DNA of 64,000 bases from CAZTHM01 sp041946825. GTDB taxonomy: Bacteria > Acidobacteriota > Terriglobia > UBA7540. The position numbers and the translations under genes are program-made. The DNA is taken from NCBI GenBank assembly GCA_041946825.1, contig JBHGBD010000003.1, positions 1 through 64,000 of the forward strand. Direction: 5' to 3'. Below the pieces are notes generated by a model that was given only the letters and a program-made list of their open reading frames with translations, searched no databases and was not told the DNA's origin. Positions 58,333 through 64,000 of this stretch are shown one piece after another; within the stretch, counting starts at the first letter, position 1; each line of letters opens with the position of its first letter.

Positions 58333-59540
58333 ACTCGCGCCTCGATTTCTTCTTCCTCGTGCGCGACGCGGGGGCAGGCTGGAAGAAGGCCGCAGACAAT
58401 CTCGCGAATCCTGGACCGGAAAAGCCCCAGTGAAAAGCGAGGGTCGAGGGTCGTGCGTGCGGCTGCCGCCAGCCAGGCACGCAGTTGTGAATCGGCCAGC
58501 ACGCGCTCCAGCTCCCTTGCCAGGGCTTCTTCATTTCCCGGCGGGACCAACAAGCCATTGATGCCGTGCCGGACAACTTCCGGAATCCCGCCGGCTCGCG
58601 AGGCGACAACCGGGACCCCCCATTGAGCGGCCTCCAGCGCGACCATGGGCACGCCATCACCGTTATCCACCGAGGGCAATGCCAGCACATCGAAGCGCGT
58701 GAAATAGGGCATCGGGTCGGAGCGATACCCCACCCAGCGCACGTTGCTACCCAAGCCCAACTCCGTGGCTCGCGTTTCAAGTCGGCGCATGTAAACGAGA
58801 TCATCCGGGCTCCGACCCTCCGGCGCGCCGACGACCTCGATCAAAATCTCCGGCCACCGGGCTCGAATCCTCGCTGCGGCCTCAATCAAGACATGCAGTC
58901 CCTTTCCCGGCGTGACACGCCCCACAAAACCGACGATCGGCGCGCCGGCGCGGGGCAAGTCTTGAGCCTCAAGTTCGGCGCGCCGCCGCACCTCCGGCGA
59001 GACTGATGGAGCGGGGTTGTAAACGACCTGCACCTTGGAGGCGAGCTTGAGGCCTGCCTCCACCAACGCGTCGGCAGAGGCTTGTGAGCAGGACACGATG
59101 CAATCAACAGAGTTCGCCGCAAGCGACGTGATTGCCAATTCCGATTTCCGTGTCAAGGTCCGATGGAGGTGGAAGATGGAGAGACGACCTGTAAGCCACG
59201 CCGCGAGCACTCCGGCGGGAAGGCAGCGAGGCCCGTTGATGTAGACCAGTTGAATTCCCTGCCGTTCGATTACGCGCGCCAACCTCAGACCGCACAGCAG
59301 GCTGCGGATGGGAAAGGCCAGCATTTCGCCCAGCGACTTCCGGCCGGGGCGGTAACTGCCCAGCGGGCAGGTCATCGTCGGGATGTCCTTTTCGCGCAGC
59401 GCGGCCGCGAAGGGCCCGTCTTCAGGAAGAGCCACGATCGGATCCACGTCGTCACGCAACGCGTCCAGGACGTCCTCAAGGACACGCTGCCCGCCCGCAC
59501 GCCACGCCTGCTGGTCGAGAAAGAGGACTCGCGGCTTCAT
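58329..59540 (-). CDS. Glycosyltransferase family 4
   Basis: A 403-residue GT-B transferase. MKPRVLFLDQQAWRAGGQRV is a usual N-terminus for GT4. VGFVGRVTPGKGLHVLIEA starts the donor half, and PSVDNGDGVPMVALEA with SRAGGIPEVV carries the nucleotide-sugar site. I use ATG 59540, which overlaps the ligase stop (ATGA) and has AGGGG upstream; the 86-residue longer frame lies within that gene. It probably adds one sugar to the undecaprenyl-linked repeat unit. Confidence 0.88.
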   Translation of the reverse strand: MKPRVLFLDQQAWRAGGQRVLEDVLDALRDDVDPIVALPEDGPFAAALREKDIPTMTCPLGSYRPGRKSLGEMLAFPIRSLLCGLRLARVIERQGIQLVYINGPRCLPAGVLAAWLTGRLSIFHLHRTLTRKSELAITSLAANSVDCIVSCSQASADALVEAGLKLASKVQVVYNPAPSVSPEVRRRAELEAQDLPRAGAPIVGFVGRVTPGKGLHVLIEAAARIRARWPEILIEVVGAPEGRSPDDLVYMRRLETRATELGLGSNVRWVGYRSDPMPYFTRFDVLALPSVDNGDGVPMVALEAAQWGVPVVASRAGGIPEVVRHGINGLLVPPGNEEALARELERVLADSQLRAWLAAAARTTLDPRFSLGLFRSRIREIVCGLLPACPRVAHEEEEIEARV

Positions 59541-61018
59541 GGTTGCCCCTGCGCTGGCGCCGGTGCGTAGGGTCCGAAGAGGAATCCCTCGCGTTCCGCG
59601 CGATTCAGAGTAAACGCCATCAGGGCGACGAAGAGGATCATGTTGCGCCAATAAGTGTGGGCATCGGTGGCCAACATTTGAACCAGCTCGCCCCACCAGA
59701 AGGAAAACAACAGCGTGCTCCAGAAGCGCAGCGCGCCTTCGCTCCGCCGCGCGAGTCTGTGGAACATCCTGAGAATAGCGCCGCTCAGAAACAACCAACC
59801 CCCCAGACCGACCACCCCCGATTCGAGGAGCAGACTCAGATAACCATTGTCAGTGATGATTTCTTCGTGGAAGAGATGCGTATAGGGAAGGGTCTTGTAT
59901 CCGACTCCGAAGAGCAGATACTGCGGGTGATCCTCAATGATCGCCAGCACGCGTGTCCAGGTGTCGGAACGCCCGCTCGAGGCGAGGCTCGGGTCTGTGA
60001 AAATCTGCGCGAGGTTCCCAAGGCGGGCGTTGACGAGATAACTCCATAGTTCCGGCGTGTAGTACCAGAGGGCGCAGAGTGGAATCGCCAGCGCCAACAA
60101 CAGAATCACGCACCGGCGCAAGCGCGCTTTTTCGGACACAACGGCAAAGGCCAGCATGCCGACAGCGATGCTTCCCCAGGCGCTACGGGAAAAGGATACG
60201 AAGACGGCCAGGCTCAAGATCGGAATCAGCAACAGAACCCACAAGCGGCGAAGCCCTATTACCCGTTCCTGGCATGTCAGGAACGCGGCGGCGGCGATCA
60301 GGAGGAAGAATCCGCAGAGGTTCGCGAAGCTGGACGCCTCGTAGATCACCCCCTGGGCGCGCCGTAGGATTCCCGATCCCAGCCAGATAAATTGGTCGGC
60401 GGAAGGGTGCGGCAGCGGAATAGGTCTGTAGAAATCAACAATGCCGTAAAGCGCCGACAGCGTTGCCACGAGCAGCAGGATGGGAAGGAACCAGCGCTCG
60501 GAGGTTCCCTCGTGCTTTGGCGCGCCGCCACGGACCAGCAGGTAAAGCATCGCGGTCTGGGCCAGCAGCAGCCAGCGAAAGGAACTGGCGTTTCCGACCG
60601 CCACTCCCGATAACCAGTAGGCAAAAGGAAGCGACAGCCCGGTGGCGATGAGGAATAGCGCCAGGCCCACCGCAACCGGGTCGAATTGAAAGTGGAAATC
60701 GGGGAATCGCGCCACGATGATGGTCAGGCCGAGCGGAGCGAGGAAATACGAGGCGTAAATGGGCGTCTCCCCGAAGCGCGTGAAGAAGAACGGCGGAAGC
60801 ACGATGATAACCACCAGGAATACGATGACAAAGAGCAGTGGCTGCCGAATCGACGCCGCGGCGAACACGGCCAGCAGAATTCCGCAGGCCATGAGCGCGA
60901 TCAGTATCGGACTTGCGGCCGCAACCGTCGCCGCCCACCCGGCGAAGATCGCGGCGGGGACGAGAGCCAGCCACAGGCCCGTGGTAGTGCGGGATTCGCT
61001 TCGAACGACGCTCCTCAC
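59537..61018 (-). CDS. O-antigen ligase/polymerase-like membrane protein (Wzy/WaaL type)
   Basis: A 493-residue protein with about 12 membrane helices and a large periplasmic loop in the second half. SFSRSAWGSIAVGML, LASSGRSDTWTRVL and GVGYKTLPYTHLF with the following DNGYLSLLLE match the O-antigen ligase domain (Wzy_C). WaaL and Wzy cannot be told apart; the flippase and chain-length genes next to it favour a Wzy-type polymerase. Coupled by four-base overlaps on both sides. Confidence 0.85.
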   Translation of the reverse strand: MRSVVRSESRTTTGLWLALVPAAIFAGWAATVAAASPILIALMACGILLAVFAAASIRQPLLFVIVFLVVIIVLPPFFFTRFGETPIYASYFLAPLGLTIIVARFPDFHFQFDPVAVGLALFLIATGLSLPFAYWLSGVAVGNASSFRWLLLAQTAMLYLLVRGGAPKHEGTSERWFLPILLLVATLSALYGIVDFYRPIPLPHPSADQFIWLGSGILRRAQGVIYEASSFANLCGFFLLIAAAAFLTCQERVIGLRRLWVLLLIPILSLAVFVSFSRSAWGSIAVGMLAFAVVSEKARLRRCVILLLALAIPLCALWYYTPELWSYLVNARLGNLAQIFTDPSLASSGRSDTWTRVLAIIEDHPQYLLFGVGYKTLPYTHLFHEEIITDNGYLSLLLESGVVGLGGWLFLSGAILRMFHRLARRSEGALRFWSTLLFSFWWGELVQMLATDAHTYWRNMILFVALMAFTLNRAEREGFLFGPYAPAPAQGQP

Positions 61019-62487
61019 GGTTCCTCATTCAAAACCAATCGTAGATCATGGCGGCGCGGGATTCCGGAAAGAGCCAGCGTCCCGGCAATCAACAAAAGGA
61101 TCCAGACCGCGGGCCATGACTCTCCCACCGAGTTGCCAGCGCACGCCGCTCCAGCGACACAAAGCATCGAAGCGCCAACCAGGAGCTTCAGCAGTGTCTT
61201 GCCTGCTTCGGGAGCCAAACCCTCGCGGCAAAGGAAGTAGAGGAATGACGCGGTCATGATGATTTCGCGAACCACGTCCGCTGCGGCGCTGCCGGCGGGG
61301 CCGAACCGGGGGGCAAGAAAGAACGCGAGGGCGGTTCCAACCATCAAGCCCAGCAGCAGGGTTGCCAGGTAGGCCGTGCGCCGGCGCGCTGCCACGAAGA
61401 CATAGAAAAGGACCGTATTGAGGAAAACGCACGGCAGCGCGGGGGCGAGAATGCGAAGCAGGCTCGCCGCCGGTGCGAGGTCGCGGCCAAAGGTTAGGTT
61501 GAGCAGATGCGGCGCAACCAGCCAGATCATCAGCGCGACAAGGGCCATCGAAAGGAAGGCAAGTTTGACGAGGCTTTCGACGTAGGCGCTTCCCTGCGCC
61601 GACGGGGCGCGAAGCAGCCGCGACAGTCTGGGAAAAAGCACCGTCATCAGGAGCGAAGCGCCGAGAAATGGTCCGATGACGAACCACGCAGCGGCCTGGA
61701 AATGCCCCAGTCCCTCATTGGATGTGAAGATGCCGAGGATCAGGACGTCGAGTCGCAGGTTCAGAGCCTGCAGCACGGCGGTGATTCCGATGGGGAGAGC
61801 GCCGAGCATCATGCTCCGGAGAAGGCGGCGGTCCAATCCCGTAAAACCACCGGGCGAAAATTCCCGGTGCAGGATGCGCCAGCAGAACCAGGTTTCCGCC
61901 GCCTGCCCGGCGAGAAACGAGGCGACGACGAGCGGCGCGGCCAGGCTGAGCCCCATCGCCGCTCCCACGCACGCGATCACGAAAAGCGCATTGACGATCT
62001 GCGCCATCGCGATGTAGTGCATCCGCTCAAAGGCTTTGAAGATCGCCATGTATGCCAGCGAGAACGTCTGGAGCATGGCGCGTGCTACAAGCACGTAGAG
62101 CAGCAACCGCCGGCCATCGTCGCGAATCGTCCACTCGCCGAAGAAAACCGTAAACAGGACGACGGCGGACGCCAAAGGGATCTTCAACACGTGGAGATTC
62201 CAGAAAGTGCGCGCGAGCCGCTGGGGCTCGGCGGCCAGGCTGCGCGTCGTGAGCAGGTGCAGCCCCAGGTCCGGCACGATGACCAGCACGCTGGCAAGCG
62301 ACAGGGCGTAGCCGTACTGTCCGAGCGCTTCGGCGCCAAAGCGCCGCGCGACGAGAAGTGCCATGAGCGCCGTGGCGAGCCGCGAAACCGCCTCCCCGCT
62401 GAAAATGGCGGCGGTGTTCAGAAGCGTTCGGCGCGGACTGCGCCCCGATGTACTCTGTCGTGGGAGCGTTTGGGAGAGTGTGGCCAT
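61015..62487 (-). CDS. Polysaccharide flippase, Wzx/MVF family
   Basis: A 490-residue polytopic protein with about 12-14 helices. The first part reads LLNTAAIFSGEAVSRLATALMA and ARRFGAEALGQYGYALSLA, the pattern of oligosaccharide flippases. It would move undecaprenyl-PP-linked repeat units across the inner membrane. It overlaps the ligase gene by four bases and follows the chain-length gene by nine. Confidence 0.87.
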   Translation of the reverse strand: MATLSQTLPRQSTSGRSPRRTLLNTAAIFSGEAVSRLATALMALLVARRFGAEALGQYGYALSLASVLVIVPDLGLHLLTTRSLAAEPQRLARTFWNLHVLKIPLASAVVLFTVFFGEWTIRDDGRRLLLYVLVARAMLQTFSLAYMAIFKAFERMHYIAMAQIVNALFVIACVGAAMGLSLAAPLVVASFLAGQAAETWFCWRILHREFSPGGFTGLDRRLLRSMMLGALPIGITAVLQALNLRLDVLILGIFTSNEGLGHFQAAAWFVIGPFLGASLLMTVLFPRLSRLLRAPSAQGSAYVESLVKLAFLSMALVALMIWLVAPHLLNLTFGRDLAPAASLLRILAPALPCVFLNTVLFYVFVAARRRTAYLATLLLGLMVGTALAFFLAPRFGPAGSAAADVVREIIMTASFLYFLCREGLAPEAGKTLLKLLVGASMLCVAGAACAGNSVGESWPAVWILLLIAGTLALSGIPRRHDLRLVLNEEP

Positions 62488-62496
62488 CGGGTCCTT

Positions 62497-63780
62497 TTAC
62501 GTTCGGTGCAAGTCCACGGTCTCTTCCTCCGGCATGAAACGTAAAACTTCCGGCTGCATTTCACGCAGACTTTCGAAGGCGAGAGCCGTGGTGGTCAGCA
62601 GGGCGAAACTCGCCAGCAGCCCGAGCAAGGTGTTCAGCACAGTCTTCGGGCGCGCAGGCCGCTCGGGAATTAGCGCCGGGGAGACCTGTTTCATATCCTG
62701 AGATTTGGCGCTCACCGTCACCGAGGCGTTGCGGTAGTCGCGGCTCGCGGCTTCATAGGCTTCACGCGCCAGGGCGTTGTCGTGGTCCGCCTGGTCGATT
62801 TCATTTCGCAACCGCGTCGTGATGGCGAGCAGTTGATTGATTTCCGCGTCGATCTCGGCCAGCCGCGTCGTCGCCGCTTTGATTCCGGCCTGCGCGCCGG
62901 CGACGCTGGCGGAGGTTTCCGCGAGCTGCCGGCGCAGCTCGTCGTTGGTGGTGTTCAGCGTTTCTTCCGTCGTCGAGAGCAGGCCCTGGGAATCCAGGCC
63001 CAGCTTCTCGCTGGCGCGCTCCAAAGACCGATCCGCGGTGATGCTCTTTTTGAGCTGGTAGGTGCGCGGCTCATCGCGCAGGGCCGCCCGGAGAGATTTC
63101 GCTCGGTCCAGATTTTGCGCCAGCGTCAGGCGAAGCTGCTCGAGCTGATTCGAAATCTGTTCCTTCTGCCCGAGCCGGATGGTGAGCTCCTTCTCGCGGT
63201 CCTCGATTCGCGCCTTCTCGCGGACCCGGAGCCGCGCGGTGGCGGCTTCCTCCATGTGCGCTGACGACTGGTCAAGCCGCTGCTTGAGAAAGCTCTGCGT
63301 CGCTTCCGTATCGCTGACGTTCATCTGGTTGTTGTATTCAACCGCGGTCTGGGCCAGGAAGTTGGCGAGGCTCGCGGCCAGCCGCGGGTCCGGAAACTCC
63401 ACGGTTACTTCAAGCAAGCGTGTGGCTTTGGGAATGCTGACATCCAGGTAGTTCCGGCGGCGAAACGACTCCGGCGTCAGGCTGTACGGCGCTTGATCGA
63501 GGTGGAATTGCCGGATGGCCTTAGCGATCAGCTCGTCGTTTTCCACGAACGGTACAAACGTCGGCATCGCGTACGACCAACCCTGGACCTGCGTCACGGG
63601 CGCGATTTTAGAATCGGAAACCAGCAGGTACGTGGTGGCGCGATAGGTCTTGGGCAGGATCAGGCTGATGACCAGCGCCGCGAGCCCGCCGAGCGCCGTT
63701 CCGATCAGAATCCATCGCGCGTGCCGGCGCAACCTGCCGATTCGTCTGGCGAGTTTTCGATCGTCGTCGTATTCCATCAT
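62497..63780 (-). CDS. Polysaccharide chain-length determinant, Wzz/GumC type
   Basis: A 427-residue inner-membrane protein: a first helix near residue 22 (ARWILIGTALGGLAALVISL), YRATTYLLVSDSK as the usual Wzz start, then a long periplasmic coiled coil (about 150-340). PRPKTVLNTLLG leads to a second helix (LASFALLTTTALAF) with the Pro-rich motif just before it. No BY-kinase domain is fused. It sets chain length of the polysaccharide with the polymerase next door. Confidence 0.86.
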   Translation of the reverse strand: MMEYDDDRKLARRIGRLRRHARWILIGTALGGLAALVISLILPKTYRATTYLLVSDSKIAPVTQVQGWSYAMPTFVPFVENDELIAKAIRQFHLDQAPYSLTPESFRRRNYLDVSIPKATRLLEVTVEFPDPRLAASLANFLAQTAVEYNNQMNVSDTEATQSFLKQRLDQSSAHMEEAATARLRVREKARIEDREKELTIRLGQKEQISNQLEQLRLTLAQNLDRAKSLRAALRDEPRTYQLKKSITADRSLERASEKLGLDSQGLLSTTEETLNTTNDELRRQLAETSASVAGAQAGIKAATTRLAEIDAEINQLLAITTRLRNEIDQADHDNALAREAYEAASRDYRNASVTVSAKSQDMKQVSPALIPERPARPKTVLNTLLGLLASFALLTTTALAFESLREMQPEVLRFMPEEETVDLHRT

Positions 63781-63814
63781 GGTCGAGATCGAAGCCTCAG
63801 GCGGCTTCCCTCCC

Positions 63815-64000
63815 TCAATAGGCGTTAGGGTGAAAGAACGATTTCGTCACGGTCCACACCAGGATTTTGATGTCCAGGGCAATGCCCCAGTTCCGCAAGT
63901 AGTAAAGGTCGTGGGCGACCCGCTCCCGAATCGAGGTATCGCCCCGCCACCCGTTCACCTGCGCCCACCCGGTGATCCCGCATTTCACGTAATGGCGCAA
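63815..64000 (-). CDS. Undecaprenyl-phosphate sugar phosphotransferase, C-terminal part (cut by window edge)
   Basis: Only the last 61 codons are in view; the gene runs past position 64000, so the first codon here is not its start. KCGITGWAQVNGWRGDT, then DLYYLRNWGIALDIKILVWT and the final FHPNAY, are the end of the bacterial sugar transferase domain (WcaJ/WbaP type). These load the first sugar phosphate onto undecaprenyl phosphate at the inner membrane and begin the repeat unit. It is the first gene of the exopolysaccharide operon in view. Confidence 0.9.
   Translation of the reverse strand: MRHYVKCGITGWAQVNGWRGDTSIRERVAHDLYYLRNWGIALDIKILVWTVTKSFFHPNAY

Noticed and set aside
58329..59798. 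Second GT4 protein starting at 59798
   Set aside because: The first 86 residues lie inside the overlapping O-antigen ligase gene and have no GT4 likeness; ATG 59540 gives the normal family start.
1..64000. tRNA, rRNA, prophage or insertion sequence genes
   Set aside because: No T-loop signatures, rRNA segments, transposases, integrases or phage proteins were recognised in either strand.

Overview
The window is a dense, GC-rich (roughly 60 percent) chromosomal segment of a Gram-negative, LPS-making bacterium. Family content and gene style point to Acidobacteriota: a small conserved protein of the kind I associate with that phylum, a PilZ protein of the same style, GH127 arabinofuranosidases with Tat signals, and palindromic and heptad intergenic repeats. 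This assignment is inference. No rRNA, tRNA, CRISPR array or recognisable insertion sequence was found.

Layout. 1-10605 (+): housekeeping operon valS-nadC-birA-coaX-hypothetical-rlmD-like-comEC behind a good sigma70-type promoter. 10609-19469 (mostly -): a YihY/BrkB membrane protein, a small conserved protein, then an LPS inner-core operon (waaA, lpxK, waaF, rfaE1, rfaE2, waaC) ending in a membrane methyltransferase and a DUF3108 protein. 19686-27246: L-arabinose polysaccharide genes (GH51, two GH127, a lactonase-type amidohydrolase) with a proline dehydrogenase translationally coupled to one GH127. 27467-32208 (+): late heme genes as a HemD-HemE fusion, ferrochelatase and HemY-type oxidase. 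32237-33590 (-): Tat-exported TIM-barrel protein and a PilZ protein.

33827-45096 (-) is the most striking part: four multiheme c-type cytochromes (6, 16, 4 and 12 heme motifs, 38 in total), two NHL beta-propellers, a periplasmic PpiC-type prolyl isomerase, a large outer-membrane beta-barrel and a TPR protein, all on one strand, preceded by a sigma54-type promoter. I read it as an outer-membrane electron conduit; the tetraheme protein is a candidate extracellular filament subunit.

45476-53526 (+): a small Cys-rich exported protein, then a Cus-type (Cu/Ag) tripartite efflux system (TolC-like, CusB-like, CusA-like), a NosL-like protein and a lytic transglycosylase. 53585-56560 (-): nitroreductase, YwiC-like protein, DUF1858-like protein and an AhbD/NirJ-type radical SAM protein, with a long structured leader and a second sigma54-type site upstream. 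57157-64000 (-): an exopolysaccharide/O-antigen operon (sugar transferase cut by the window edge, Wzz-like, flippase, O-antigen ligase/polymerase, two GT4 glycosyltransferases).

The themes fit an envelope-rich soil or sediment bacterium. Heme synthesis supports heavy cytochrome production, cytochromes and barrel move electrons across the envelope, Cus-type efflux protects the periplasm, and LPS plus exopolysaccharide build the surface. Starts were reassigned wherever promoter position, Shine-Dalgarno sequence or family N-terminus argued against the longest frame.
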